Positions 19,810 through 33,186 of a DNA stretch of 64,000 bases are shown here, in pieces. The stretch is from Pseudocercospora fijiensis CIRAD86 (taxonomy: Eukaryota; Ascomycota; Dothideomycetes; Mycosphaerellales; Mycosphaerellaceae), in NCBI RefSeq assembly GCF_000340215.1, contig NW_006921537.1, forward strand, positions 3,083,685 through 3,147,684, given 5' to 3'. The notes under the pieces are model-generated. The model made no database searches. It was not told where the DNA came from and saw nothing but the letters and a program-made list of their open reading frames with translations. Each line of letters opens with the position of its first letter. The stretch's first letter is position 1. The translations under genes were made by a program, and so were the position numbers.

Positions 19810-22800
19810 CAATCATTTAGTCTCGGGATCTAGCTATAATTCTAGGCGGTCTTCGTCGCTAGACTAGTCGAGCTCCTCCTCGGAGTTAGAGTCAGATAGC
19901 TAGAAGTCTAGTTTACTATCGGAATTAATATCGGAAATACTCTACGCGCAATTAATACGTATATAACCCTCCCTTTGTTTATAAGTCATTCCTAATAGCT
20001 TACTAAGATATATCTAGGGATACGCATAGTTGTCGGGCAGAATAGGATCTATAATCGCGGTAGGATCCTCCTCTCGATAGGTATCTAAGGTCGGCAGAGG
20101 GTCTATAGAGGCATTAACTTCCTCCTTAGTCGGGGGAGGACGGGTAGGCTCTCTTAATTCGACGATCTTTTTTAGGTTAGCTCGGGGGTGCGAGTGCTTC
20201 AAAGTAGCACTATCAAGTTCCTAAAGTCGGTACGTAGAACCATCGTAAAGGACCTCCTATACTCTGTAAGGCCCTTTCTATTTAAAGGCTAGCTTGTAGG
20301 AGTAACTATACTCTAACTCGGACCGGTATAGGAGAACTATATCGCTAACCTTTAGAGGCTCCTAGTTAACAGCATTATAGTCGTCGAAATACTGCTTAGC
20401 CTCCTTATAAAGGCGACGTTGTCGAGCAAGTCCCTCCTAAGAAGTAGTAGTTATATCCTTAAGAGCCTTAGCGCGTAGGGCAAGAAGATCCGCCCTAGTA
20501 CGAACAGACCCCTAATCGTAAACGCCGTACGTGCGATAGGACAACTTAATAGGAAGAACGGCGTCCCTCCTAATTATAAGCTCTACTAGCGTAAGTCTAG
20601 TCGTATCGATAATAGTAGTTCGATCCGCCTAGAGAAGGGCTAGGACCCGGGTAGAGATAGGAACGGACCTATCCCCTCTATTAGTTATCTTAGACAGGGC
20701 ATCGATTAAAGACCGATAGCTACGCTTAACAATAGCATTCGACTAGGGATAGTACGGGGAGATACGAACGTTCTTCGCCCTATACGAAACAAGTAGTACT
20801 TAAACTTCTTTAGCTATATTGTTCGTAGCGTTATCTAAGATGATCTCGTAGGGCGTTCCCTAGCGGCAAAACAGATCTTTAAATAGGAAGGTAGCTATAT
20901 TACGAGCATTAATAGCGCCGCAGCCCTTGTAGAAGTAATAGGCTTTAGGCTATCGAGAAAGACCTTCCCGAATAATATAGAGGCTATTATTCCGGCTTAG
21001 ATAAACCCTATTACCGTACTATCGCTTACTAACTAATTAGGTAGCGGGGATACGTAGCTCGCCTAGCCGACGGTAGCTATTCCTGAAATTGCACTTAGGA
21101 CAGCTCTTACAATAGCGAGAGATATCGGCCTATACGCTATCCTACTAGTAGCGCCGACGAAGGACATCGAAGGTGCCCTCCGCCGCCCGGTAGCCGAGCT
21201 TATCGTAAACGGAACGAAGGATCTCCTATCGGGCTACTAGGTCGTTAATAACACGCTAGAGAGGTGCATTAACTATCGCTTGTCGCTAAAGGATTCGATC
21301 TTTAACTAGGAATCGTCGAGAATAGCGAATAACCCGACGGTATTAACTCTTTAATAGGCTAGGCGCTTTCTTCGTATAGGTTAGGAAGTAGGCGATATAA
21401 TAGGAGTCGTCGGAGTAGACCCTATTAAGGATATTATCCCTCTCTAGTTTATCCGCCTTAGCTTTAGCCTAGTCGTTATCGTTAGTAGTAGGGTTCTCGT
21501 CGGGCTAGCTACTAGGTTAGTTGCTAGGTTAGTCGTCGGTAGTAGGCCTAGCGATCGCTAGCATAGTATTAATACAGAAGGTAGCGAAGAAGGTACGGTT
21601 AATAACCGCGTCGACATCTTCTTCTTCTATTATTTCGGCAATGTCCTCTTCTATAGCAGGCCTCCTAGAAAGGCTATCCGGTCTAGTATACTTCTTCCTA
21701 GGAACGTAGAAGACGTCGAAGTCAAACAAATAGATCTAGGCAACCTACCGAGCTATCGTAGAGTTTGGTAGGTCGGAGGCTATACGGTTAAGCTAATAGA
21801 CTAGCGTCTAAGCATCGATTTCTAGACGAAAGAACACCCTAAAGAGCTATAGTCGGAACTTCTTAAGAGCCTTATAGACTCTAAGGCATTCTCGCTTACT
21901 AGTATCGTATCGAGCCTCGATCGGTTTCTATAGTCCGGAGTCGTACCTAATAGGATAACGTAAGGATAGCTCCTTACGGTTATACTATATTAGTATCTCG
22001 CTATAGCCTTCCCCGCTCGAGTCGATAGTAACAATTATTAAACCCGCACCCTCTAAGTAGTTAATAGATGTTAGTATAGGTGCGCTAACGAGCGCCTTAG
22101 TTACCGTATCCTTAGCCGCTTAGTAAACGGAGGTCTATTCGAATTTAGTATCCTTTTTAAGTAAGGCGTATAAGGGCTTGTATACTAATGCGAAGTTCTC
22201 GACCTAGATACGGAAGTAGGAGACTACTCTAAGCTAGGTTCGGACATCCTTCTAATAGGTAGGATCCGGCTAGGACACTATCTTTAGGACCCGTACATTA
22301 TTAGGATAGCGGCCGTTCTTATTAGTTACAAACCCGACAATGTTTATTCGTTTGCATAGGAGCTAAAGCTTCTCTCTATACACCGTTAGGTTAGCTCGCT
22401 CTAGGTCGCAGAGGACACTATCGAGGTTCTAAATGTGTTCGAGAAAGAACCTACGGATACTAGGCTCTACTTCTTTATTATCGTACCTAGTTTTAGGGCC
22501 CTTAATGCCGATATCGTCGAGGAAAGGCATCGCTATATAGGAGATATAGGCCGCGAGGACTTAGTTTATAATACGAACGAACTAGGCTACTAAGTTAGTT
22601 GCCCCTTAGGGGAGGGTAGTTTGTCTATATAACCTAAGAGGTGTCTCGAAACTAGTAAGGTCGCGGCTATTAGGATAGAGAGGGATCTAGTCGTAGCCCG
22701 AGAAAACATTAACTAGTAAGGCTATAATATAGTTAGCAAAAGCTTCCGAGAACCTATTAGTCTCTAAGAGAAGGTTAGCATCTCTAATCGTAACTACGTT

Positions 22801-24530
22801 AAACTTTTATATAGCGTTAATTAGGCGGTACTTCTTTAGTTCCCTAGGAGCTGTCTTCTTCTAAACTAGGAAGTATAGATTGCGATACGAGGTATAGGAA
22901 GGCTCTAAGGTACTAGCCTTTATACGCTATCGTATTATATCCTTAACTATACCTCGTAGGCTTAGGTTTAGCTTGAAACCTAGGTAGGCCTAAGGCTTAT
23001 ATTCGATCGTTCGGATCCTCTGCGGAGGGGCAACCTCCGGATTTATCCTGCCTAGGTAAGTAAAGTTATATACTAATACGGCCTCGCGATTGTATAGAAG
23101 CTCGTATAGCAAATCTAGTTTACGATCCGAAAGCTCGATGCTAGGTTTGATTTTCGTAAGCCTCTCCTCTGTTAGCCTTAACCCCCTAGGGATAGTAGAG
23201 AACTTTTTAGTAATGTATTTCTAATCGTACGGACTATCCCTAGGTAGTAATGTTGCTTCCTAATTAAGACACTTTTGTCGCTAGTTAGGATTCCCGCTAG
23301 GATTAGACCTATCGGTAATATATACGCTACCCTTTATAGGCTTAATCTTGTTAGCTACCCTCTTATATAGGGTATATACACTAATCGATTATCGAACCCG
23401 AGCTCGCTCTCTTTGTCGCTAGGCTTAGAGATTAGCGCAACAAAACAGCGCGTAAACTTCTTTAGAAGTTTCCTTAAGTCGATAGGTGTGCAGCTAGTAG
23501 TCCTAATTTATAACGCCGGCGAAAACGTTAGATTCGTAATAACACCCCTAAGGTAGTATTAGACTCGCGCTCTAATTAGTTAGTTCGGGTAGACCCGCGT
23601 CCGGTAGTAATACTTGCGACAGCATTATTACCTTTACTCGTGTATTAGGTAGTCGTTGTGTTATGCTCGCTATCGCTTCGAGCATTCGTCTTCTTAGTGT
23701 AGAACTTAGAAACTTGCCTTAACGTACGGAGCGGCGCACTTCTAGAAATGACCTATTTAAGCTATACTAACTTATAGCGTAGATTGCCGGTCTTATAACC
23801 GCGCCGTAGCGTTTCCCGAAGACCGTCTAGAAGCAGCAAGGATATCCTCGTAGGACTTGTAGCTAGTATTGCCGATATAACTAGTAAATATAACTCGGTT
23901 GCCCTTCTAGTTAGCGATAGTTCCCTCCTAGGAACTATCGTCGCAGTTGCGCTAGACACCTCGAGTTATACGAGACTATAGTCGACCTAGAATAATTAGC
24001 GTATTTGGGTCGGCGGCAATCTAGAAGGTAAAGGAAAAGCATATGCCGAAGGCGTCCACTATAACATTGTAGCAAGTACCTACTAGCGCAACCTCCCTAT
24101 TTACTCCCTATATGCCTAGGGAAATGTCTCTATTTATTAGCAGCCTAAGTTGTTTAGCCTAACGCTTACTTATAATAAGTAACTCCGAACCATTATTAAG
24201 CATTGCTAGCATCTATTAACTATAGCTCCCGATAGTAACTTGAATATAGATAGCGGGAACGACGGCGAAGGAACGGGTAACTACGGAAAGGTCTACATTA
24301 TTAGGGATAGAATAAAGTTCCTTAGGTCGAGGAGGTCCTACTCGACCGATTTGTTAGCTAGTAAACCGGACAGCCTTAATAGAGACTAAAACTAGAGTAG
24401 GGTCGGGATTATTACTATCCCCTCGGCCTATCTCCTTAACTCCCTCTTCGTTAGTATTATCGATAGTATCTTAGTTCTCGTAGGTTACCGATTCGCCTTC
24501 TACTAACTCTTAGGCACCTGAAAATTCAGG
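19810..24530 (-). pseudogene. Pol polyprotein of TE-D (protease, RT, RNase H, integrase), RIP-inactivated
   Basis: In sense order the reverse transcriptase shows FSGYD-IPL, a GATNSVAQF segment in the 22600 region and FLDDIGIKGP at about 22490-22525, the metal-binding FLDD box with both Asp kept. The RNase H end and tether to integrase read FDFDVFYVPRKKYTRPDSLSRRP (positions 21729 leftward), a hallmark of this Gypsy branch. Integrase follows to about 19810 and ends in a Lys/Glu-rich region (20014-20202). Stops are at Gln/Trp codons. The FLDD box survived because it is coded GAC-GAT, which holds no TpG. Confidence 0.75.
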
Positions 24531-24544
24531 AAGGAACTATAGGG

Positions 24545-26640
24545 AAGAGACGTCGATATAGTCTTCTCGTCCCTATTTCCTTCGGAGGGTAGCGAGGTCT
24601 TTTATAAAGGTAGCATCGTTAGGGATTCGGCTCTAGAATAGGTTAGTAGGCAAACCGTACGCTAGTAGCTCTCCTATAGACATATTAGACTTAAGGTCTA
24701 GGAACTATAAAGCCTAGAAGAGAGCGTTTGCCTTTGTGTCTAAGGAGTTAGCTAGGCTAGTACCGTACTTTTTTATATACCTATTAAAGCGAAAGCTTTT
24801 TAGATCGGATGACTTTCGCTTATAGGCCGGTAGGTTAGCTAGACCTAGGGTACTACTAATGTTAGTAGCAACATCCTCTATATCGACCTCTAGAGTCTCT
24901 AGGACGACTAGGCTTTCTATAGGTAGGGTGCTAGGTACGGCGCTAGATCGGGTAGCACGGTCTGTAGCTGTCTAGAGAGTCTTAGTTTTAGCGGTTGACT
25001 CTCGCTATTACTTAGCCTTGTCGGCCGCCTTGTTCTTTAGTACCCTAGTAGGGGCTGCCGTACTAGGGCGAGTAGGGTTCTAAGGGCTCTTGCCCTTGCT
25101 TTAGGACTAGGTCTAAGACCGTATAGCAGCGTAGACATCTATACTGTTCTTAGTAACCGCGTAAACATTAGTAACTGCGTCCGGATTCTAAGAAACAAAG
25201 TTGACTTTAATAGGCTTAGTAGTACCGTTACTACTTCGCTCCTTAACCTGTTTTGCCCTAACCTTCTAAGTTTCTCGTTTAGTAATAGCGGCGAGGGTAC
25301 TATTCCTAGTGTCCTCAAACTCGATCTTGCCGCTATACTTCTTTTCTAGAAGGGTCTTTAGCTAAGGCAGCTTCGAGGCTCTCCGATCCTATTCGAAATC
25401 AATCTTGTCGCCGGTGTCTATATAGTAGAATCGGCCATTTACTTGTATAATAAGCTTCCTTTTAAGAAGCTCTTTCTAGATAGGGTAGGACGATTAGATA
25501 TATTTGAACCCGCTATATATCTAGCACTTGCTATCTAAGTTAGAATAAATCTTCCGTATAGTGTAGACATCTACTAAAGGGGCTTTAGGGTAGTTAGGAT
25601 CTGAAACCTAGTAGACTAGTAGTACATCGCCTAGTATAGTAGCATTAATAACCTCCCTAACTCGCTATAATGCTTTCGCATTTAGGTTTAGCTAGGCTAG
25701 GGATTCAGCTAAGTCCGCGACATCCTAAGAGTGCTTAGTAATAGTAGGAGTTACGGCCTTAGGACTACTTTGCGATTTAGGAAGGAACTTAGGTCCCTTA
25801 CTTACTAAGGCTTCTTTCCTAACCTACGCTAGGTTATTCCGGTCTTCGCCGTAGATAAACTTCCTCGTATCGGCTATACTATTAATATCGGCCTTAATAT
25901 ACACTAGGACCTCTTTATATTTCCTAAAACTCTTAGGATCGGACTCGCTAAGCTTATAGCGACGGAAAATACGCTAAGCTATAGGCTACGGCAATCCCTA
26001 GAGGAGTAGCCTCGTTCTCTAAGAGTTTTCGAGGTTACTCTATTCGATGCCGTCCGCTAACTCGATAAACTCTCGGATATACCCCTTTAGGTCGTTATCC
26101 TTAGTGCGCCTTACTAAGTAGAGGGTCTCGAGCTACGTACGACTGCCTTTAATACGACGGCTATCGCGCTCCCGATACTCCCTTATAAAGGCTACCTTAA
26201 AGGTCTCCTAGTTGGTATTAGACTTGTCGTCCTTTTCTAGGTAGCTAACTAGGGTTTTAAGGGTTCGGTAAAGCTTAGAGGAGGTAGTCCTCGTAAAGGA
26301 CCGAATCTTGTACTAGTCGGATTCTCTATCGAGCTCGTAATTAACTAAGCCTTCCTTAAAGCGCTTAATATATGCTATAGCGTTCTACCCTTCGAATAAG
26401 GGGTTTGCAGTGCTCCCTAGTTCTAGCGGGCGACGCTTGCTTTAACGGAGAAGTTTAGTTTGCTTCTCTATTATCTTTATAATAATATTGTAGAGCGCCT
26501 CTAGCGTAGAGGGCGTAGGAGGCTTACTTATATTAACTAGCCGCCGCCTGATTTCTTCGTTAATAGGATTAGGGGCGTTTTCGGATTTAGAGGATTCTAC
26601 TAATTCGTAATGCTCGTTTTCGCTAGCGCTAGAGCTTATT
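24545..26640 (-). pseudogene. Gag of TE-D, RIP-inactivated
   Basis: The frame starts near 26640 with a Ser/Asn/Glu-rich segment, then Arg-rich helices (FKVAFIREYRERDSRR, residues near 26180) and a zinc-knuckle-like region near 25500-25530 where Cys can still be seen in part. The C-terminal third is Lys/Thr/Ala-rich. Co-linear with TE-B gag. Confidence 0.6.
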
Positions 26641-27475
26641 CGATTATTATAAAATAGTTGAAATAGCTAAAATAGAATGCTATATGAAGTTGAAATAGAA
26701 TGCTATATAAATGTATTTTTAGTGTCTTTGGTTTGTTTAGTTTGTTGTAATGTTGCTATGCGAGAGAGTAGTGTATTAGGCTGTTTCTCCTAGTATTACC
26801 CCCGGGGTAGCATTAGGATTTAGCCTCCTAGGGGTCGCCTAACTACCTCTAGGAGCTTAGTTTAGTAGATTTTAGACAAAAGCCGCTCGGAGGGAGAGAC
26901 TACAATCTCTATTTATACCTAGATCCTAGAAACTAGCTCGTATCTCCTTTAGCTAGGCGGGGGGGCAGTAGCCTTCTTTTTCTAGTAGAAGGCTAAGCAC
27001 TGTCTAAGCGAGGCTACGAATCTAGGAACGCCCTACCCGATTAATAGGGGACTCCCCGGCTATCCGACCTATAATCCGTATTTGCTATTAATTAATAGTC
27101 TTAGCAAACTAAGCAAGGCCGATAGGTAATTAGTCTATCTCCTCCTTAGGCGGGGCTTATCTCGAGCAAGCGGTGCTAAATAGGTCTTCGACCCGGAGCC
27201 GAGTCCTTAGAAGCTAGCTATAGCTATAGACTAGGCCCTAAGCTGTAATAGTCCTAAGGGTTTGTAGCTTTTCGGGGTTAAAGCGATGCCCTTATTAAGA
27301 GGTTTCTCTGCTTGTCGTAATAGCCCCTTAAGATACTTCGGTATCGTCCGTATCGTAGGCTCTTATCGTGCCCTCGCTTCGGTTATAGCTATTCGTGCCT
27401 AGAGACTACCTTCAATATACCCGAACCTATTAGATATAAAGAGATAGCCCTACCTTCGGCTCTAATAAAGGACGG

Positions 27476-27745
27476 AAACCAAAACCACTACTACTACCTA
27501 TAGTAATAGTATAGGCCACCGAGGGTAATATAACCTATAGCAATATAGGTAGCTATGTTTAGCATAATAGGATGATAAGACGGTTGCTTAGGCTAATAAC
27601 TAGAGCCCTACAACATAGGTATTATAGAAGTGTAACATAAACAATGTGCTATACGAGGTTGGTGCTCTATCTACAATATAGAAGGAGGCCTCTTATATAG
27701 GCTCAAAACTCAGCCTAGGTGTATAGGGCCGGTTACTAGCTAATA
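27476..27745 (-). repeat. 5' LTR of TE-D
   Basis: 270 bp, about 10 bp shorter than the 3' LTR; otherwise alignable end to end. Followed by CTAG and then the continuation of TE-C gag. Confidence 0.8.
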
Positions 27746-27749
27746 CTAG

Positions 27750-28640
27750 TAAAGCCCGCTCGATAGTCTAGCTATACGTCCGTTACGATAAACTAGGCGT
27801 AATCGTAGATTTCGACGACCTCGATAACTTCTATAACCTAATAGTCGATACTTTCGGCGATCCTAACGAGGTTACTACTACTAGCTATAAGCTAGACAAC
27901 TTAAAGTAGAAGAATAAGGAATTTACTTACTACCTTATAGAGTTTAATTAACTTAACGCCCTACTCGAATATAAAGGCCGAGCTTAAGTTAACGCTCTTA
28001 AGCGTAGCTTGTCTTCCGAATTAAAGGTAGCGCTTAGTAATATATATAACGAGCCTACTAACTTCTCGGTATTATATCGCCGACTAACTATTATCGATAA
28101 TCGACTCCGCTAATACTATATAGAAAGCAACCGCGATAATACTAAGCTAAGATCGAGTAATACTATTAACTAAGGTTCTACGAATACTAACCGTAGTAGT
28201 AATAACGCTAGCGGCCCTAGTAATTAGTACGCCCTATAGGGATATACCGTTCCGCGTAATAACTAAGGACAATTTACCTCGGTAAACAATAATAATAGTA
28301 ACGCCGGTAATACCGTAACCGCGACTACGACTATAACTGCCCGCGACCTAGACGCTATAGACCTCTCCGCTACTTAGAGTTAGGGTTAGGGTTAGGGTTA
28401 GGGTAATCGCCGCCGTATAACGATCGAAGAGAGAGATCGCTACCGCTACGAGGGCTTATACCGTTTCTATAGTAGCAACTACGTCTACTCTAATACTACC
28501 TATCTAGAGCTTATCCGCCGCGCTTAAGGCCGTAGTAATCGCCTAAATACTAATATCTCCGCTTTTAGTACCGCCGCCGCCGCTCCGGCCGATCTATCTC
28601 CTACTAATAATAAAGACGCTTATAGTAGCGATAAAGAGGG
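27750..28640 (+). pseudogene. Gag of TE-C, 3' part with mutated zinc knuckle
   Basis: The frame resumes after TE-D and includes a capsid-like stretch (YKLDNLK, FTYYLIEFN). A Gln-Gly linker (28374-28403) has been turned into a telomere-like array. Then comes RDRYRYEGLYRFYSSN, where the Tyr residues occupy the Cys positions of a CCHC knuckle (TGY to TAY by RIP). Stops at Gln positions confirm inactivation. Confidence 0.65.
28380..28403 (+). repeat. Telomere-like TTAGGG x4 inside TE-C gag
   Basis: Four exact units, in frame as TAG-GGT pairs. Since RIP turns CAG into TAG, the simplest source is a (CAG GGT)n Gln-Gly linker. Confidence 0.85.
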
Positions 28641-31600
28641 AAAAGTATAGCTCTTAGATAAAGTCGCGTTTAAAAGTCTATACCGATAGAGTTACCTATA
28701 CCGTTATTACCGAAGAACCTAGGCTATAATTATAGAAAGAAATATCGATAGTAGAAAGATTTATAGATTAGTTTATTAGTATTGTTAGGAAGTATTATAC
28801 CTAAGGGCGATAATTAATATCTCGTCTTATATTATACTTTAATAGCTTATAATAAACCTTAGTCTAGTATATTAGACGTAGAGTAGGATATCGAATATTA
28901 ATTATTAGTAATAGTTAACTACGGTTATACCGGTTTATTCTTTATTAACTTATATTACGTATACTAATACTAGCTCCCTATCTATAACCTAGAGGAGCTA
29001 TATAGATTAACTGCTTTCGACGGTAGTTTCGTAGTAGACGTTACTTAGTATACTAGGGCGACTATTAATATTAATAGCTATATCGAATATAGGGCCTTCT
29101 ATCTTACTACGTTAGGATATTACCCTATTATCCTCGGCTATCCGTAGCTTAATAAATATAACCCTCGCGTCGACTAGAAGCTTAACCGAGTATAGTTTAA
29201 CTCCGATTACTATAAGGAATATTATAACGACTTATATACTATCGTTCGCGCCTACGGCTTATCTAATCGTAAAGATAACGATACGCTAGCTTACGCCGAG
29301 CCCGTAGTAACGTAGCACTATTAACTATAACTAGCTTATAACTTATCGGACGATACTAATATAGTAAAGCTTATCGACTCGATACGAAAGTACTATATAT
29401 AGCGCGATTGTCCTACGCGCCGATTAGTATTAACTTAGCTCTTATCTCCGCCCTTACCTCCGCTAATTCCGTTACCTTAACTAGTACGGAAACGCTTATT
29501 ACTACCGCTTATCTATATTACCGGCGTAACTATAGCTCTAGTAAGCGTATAGGTCTTCGACTAGTAAACTAAGAAGAAGGAGTTATTCGTATTCGCCGTA
29601 TTATTACGGGATATAGAAAAAGAGATAGCTAAGAAGAAGTATATTAATCCGGCCGATAAAGTCCCTTAGTACTATTACGGTAGGCTAATATTGTTCTCGT
29701 AGGAAGATACGAAGAAGTTGCTACTATACCGACTTAGATAGAATTACTATATCGATATTATCGAAGGTAAGGAAACGACGTATAGCCCGCTCTACGGTAT
29801 ATCGTACGAGGAATTAGAAGTCTTACGTAACTATTTAAAGGACAATCTCGATAAGGGCTTTATTTAAGTATTAATCTTATAGTACTCTTCGCTAGTACTA
29901 TTCGTTAAGAAACCCGGTAGAGGTTTACGGTTCTACGTAGACTACCGTAAGCTAAACGAGATTATAGTAAAGAATAGATATCCTATCCCTCTTATTTAGG
30001 AGATACTCGATCGATTAAGTAAAGTAGTTATATATACTAAACTCGATATTATCTCGGCCTTTAACTAACTTCGTATCGAGCTAGGTTATAAGTAGAAGAC
30101 AGCCTTCTATATCCGTTATAGTCTCTTCGAATATAAGGTTATACTATTCGGGCTCTATAACGCGCTATTAACCTTTTAGTAATATATTAATAACGCTCTC
30201 CGACCCTTCCTCGACGTATTCTATACCGCGTATCTAGATAATATACTTATCTATTCTAATTTAATCGAAGAATATCGCTATTATATTCGCTAAGTAATAG
30301 ACGTACTTCTTAAAGCCGGCCTACGAGCTAATATATTAAAGTTAGAGTTTAAAGTAATAATAGTTAAATACTTAGGCCTCGTTATTAGTACCGATAGTAT
30401 CTATATAGACGATAAGAAGGTCGAAGCCGTATACGATTAGCCTATTCCTACTAATATTAAAGATATATAGTCCTTCCTTAGCTTCGTAAACTTCTATCGA
30501 CGCTTTATCCGCGACTTCGTATATATTATTAAGCCTATAGTCCTACTAACGTATAAAGATACGCCCTTCGTATAGATAATAGCCTACTAAAACTCCTTCG
30601 AACGACTTAAAGCTATATTTATCTCTATACCGGTATTAGCTTATTATAACCTAGACCTACTTATAATAATCGAGACCGACGCTTCCGACTATATTACTAC
30701 TAGTATTATATCTTAACTATATACCGATAGCGTATAGAAACCCGTTACTTACTTCTCGAAGAAGATAACGTCCGCTAAATATAACTACGAGATCTACGAT
30801 AAAGAGCTTCTCGCTATTATTAAAGCCTTTAAATCGTAGAGACCTAAATTAGAGGGTTACCGCTTTAACGAAGAGCCTATCCGAGTTATTACCGATTACC
30901 GTAATCTATAGTTCTATATATCTACTAAGCAACTTAATCGTCGCTAAGCTCGCTAGAGTAAATTCCTTAGTAGGTTTAATTTCGAGATTATATACCGCTC
31001 TAGTAGATAAGGAGCTAAGCTAAACTCGCTTATATACCGCTCTACTAACCTATCTTTATTAGCTAAGGACCTACGTATTAAATATAACTATTAGCTTATA
31101 TTAAAGCTATATAACCTAGCCGTAGGCCTCCGATCCGCTATATATAAAATCTTCTCCTTAGGGTTAGGGTTAGGGTTAGGGTTAGGGTTAGGGTTGCGTA
31201 ACCCTAAGGTAAATAATTGCAATTCTCGAAGAAACGGACAATTTTACGATTCTTACGTCTTTAACGATAATAACCCTTAGGGTTAGGGTTAGGGTAAGGG
31301 TTACGATAAACCTTAATTTGCGAAAGCCCGTATTAATACTACGAGCGACGGTATAGTTATATTTACTATAGAAACTCTCGGTACTAAGACCTTTATCGAT
31401 ACCGGGAATATTACTAAGCGAATTCGTAATACCTTAATTAAGGATACCCTATTCTAGTAAGTAAAAGGATACCTCCGTAGTAGAATAGACCCTTCTAATA
31501 ATCTCCTATTATCTCCTTCGGACTATAAGGTTAAAGATAATAATCTCCTATTTTACTATAACTATTTTTATATACTAGAAGCTAAGGAAACGGATAAGTC

Positions 31601-33010
31601 GCTCTATACTAATATTATCCGTATATACTATAACTATTCCGCCGCTAGCTATCCTAGTATTATAAAGACGTTCTACCTTATTAGCTATAACTACTACTAG
31701 CTATAAATACGCGAAGATATTAAACGATATATTAGTATCTACTATATCTATCTCCGGACTAAATCCTTAAAATAAGCTAAACGAGGACTTCTTTAGCCTC
31801 TACTAGTACCGACCGCCCGATAGAAGAGCGTAACGATAGACTTTATTACTAGTCTTTTTAATAGTTCTAGTTATAACTCGATCCTTATTATTATCGATCG
31901 ACTAACTAAGATATAATACCTTATCCTATTCGTATATAAGGAAGGATACTTAAGCGCTTAAGAAGTAGTAGATACCTATCTTACCTATATTTAAAAGCTT
32001 TACGGTCTTCTAGATACTATTACTTCCGACCGAGGTACGTAGTTTATCTCTAAATTCTAGAACTACTTATATAAGCGCCTATATATTAAGCGTAACCTAT
32101 CGACCGCTCGTTACCTATAGACTAATAGACAAACTAAACGCTTAAATAAAGTTATCGAAAGATATCTCCGATTATATATAAACTACGAGTAAGACGACTA
32201 AAGCCTCTAGCTCCCCGTCGCTAAGTTTATAATAAATAACGTACCCTCCGAAACTCTAGGATTGTTACTATTCTAAGCTAGCTATAGTTACAATCCTCGT
32301 CTCGGAAGTAAACCTTTAACCCTACCGGAAGAAGATCTACCGTTAGATAAGGATACTTAAGCCTAGATCGATTACCTATAAAGCCTCGAAATATATCTTA
32401 TCGAATAGATACGGTATTAGCAATCTCGTATAGAAGACTTAACTAACCGATACCGCCGACCTACTCCTACCTATTGTATTAGTAACGAAGTCTTCCTATC
32501 GCTTAAAGATATAAGTACGGATCGACCTAACGTTAAACTCGACGTTAAGAACTCGGGACTGTATAAGATTACTAAGGTAGTATCGCCCTACGCGTATTAG
32601 CTAAAGCTACCTAATTTAATATATGTCTATAACGTCTTTTATACTTCGTTACTTATACTAGTACCTAAAATAGGTATACCTAGTTAACGATACGAACTAC
32701 CGCCGCCGCTAGTTATCGACGGTAATAAAGAGTAGGAGGTAGAAAGAATACTAGATATAAAAGGTAAAGGAGATAATATATAGTATAAAGTAAAATAGAT
32801 TAGATATAATAAGCCGATATAGGAAACCGCCGAGAACGTTACTAATACGTAAGAAGTAGTAAAGGACTATTATAAGCGCTACCCGCGTAAGCCGTAACTA
32901 CGTATTATTAACTTAGCGATATTAATACGACCGAGCGTACTATTATTAGTCGCTACAATCGTAATACTATATATATAACGAGTAGATAAAGCGCCGTAGA
33001 CGTCGCCTAC
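28641..33010 (+). pseudogene. Pol polyprotein of TE-C, RIP-inactivated
   Basis: A single plus-strand frame can be followed: an RT start with [13 protein letters not shown] (about 29925-29965), YPIPLI, TKLDIISAFN, the active-site box YLDN at 30231-30242 (YLDD with the second Asp lost), RNase H near 30700-30900 and an integrase core at 31830-32200 (VTIDFITSL, TSDRGTQF with Q as stop). The segment between RNase H and integrase holds two telomere-like stretches in frame. The frame ends before the polypurine tract. Confidence 0.8.
31158..31294 (+). repeat. Two telomere-like TTAGGG arrays in TE-C pol linker
   Basis: Six exact TTAGGG units at 31158-31193 and three at 31277-31294, separated by about 80 bp that keeps CpA/TpG better than its surroundings. 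The pol frame runs through both: the first reads Leu-Gly repeats, the second (stop)-Gly repeats, i.e. former Gln-Gly. Confidence 0.8.
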
Positions 33011-33025
33011 GAAGGAGGGGAGTGC
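33011..33025 (+). promoter_or_regulatory. Polypurine tract of TE-C
   Basis: GAAGGAGGGGAGTGC lies directly before the 3' LTR, the position where plus-strand DNA synthesis is primed. Confidence 0.75.
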
Positions 33026-33186
33026 TATTACGATCTTAGCGACTTGTATATACTATTCGAGATTACGTAACTTGATGCCTAAGGCATCCGCCGAGCGGAT
33101 AAAAGCCTCTTCCGCGAGAGAGCCTCTCTCTCTTTCTTCTTTAACTCGTTATCGATTTAGATAGCTATTTAATCGATATCTTAATA
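33026..33186 (+). repeat. 3' LTR of TE-C (161 bp)
   Basis: Same ends and length as 14013-14173, followed by the TCTAT target duplication. Confidence 0.9.

Larger units (their letters stand above)
15429..27745 (-). mobile_element. TE-D: 12.3-kb Ty3/Gypsy retrotransposon nested in TE-C, with an extra large frame after pol
   Basis: LTRs at 15429-15708 and 27476-27745; CTAG flanks both outer ends (15425-15428, 27746-27749), giving a probable 4-bp target duplication (5 bp, CTAGT, if the LTR starts one base later). In sense direction the order is 5' LTR (right), leader, gag (26640-24545), pol (24530-19810), an additional frame of about 950 codons (18663-15800), 3' LTR (left). Ordinary Gypsy elements are 5-7 kb, so the size is explained by the additional frame and a long leader. 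RIP stops throughout. Confidence 0.8.
14013..33186 (+). mobile_element. TE-C: Ty3/Gypsy LTR retrotransposon, RIP-inactivated, split by TE-D
   Basis: Two 161-bp LTRs (14013-14173 and 33026-33186) are flanked by the same 5-bp TCTAT (14008-14012 and 33187-33191), so both ends are exact. A polypurine tract abuts the 3' LTR. Removing TE-D (15429-27745 plus one target copy) leaves about 6.9 kb with gag then pol on the plus strand, the normal Ty3/Gypsy order with integrase last. All frames carry dense RIP stops. Confidence 0.9.

Noticed and set aside
28380..31294. TTAGGG arrays as a chromosome end or internal telomere fusion
   Set aside because: The Gypsy gag and pol frames run straight through them, and two arrays fit CAG-to-TAG mutation of Gln-Gly codons; no subtelomeric context is seen.
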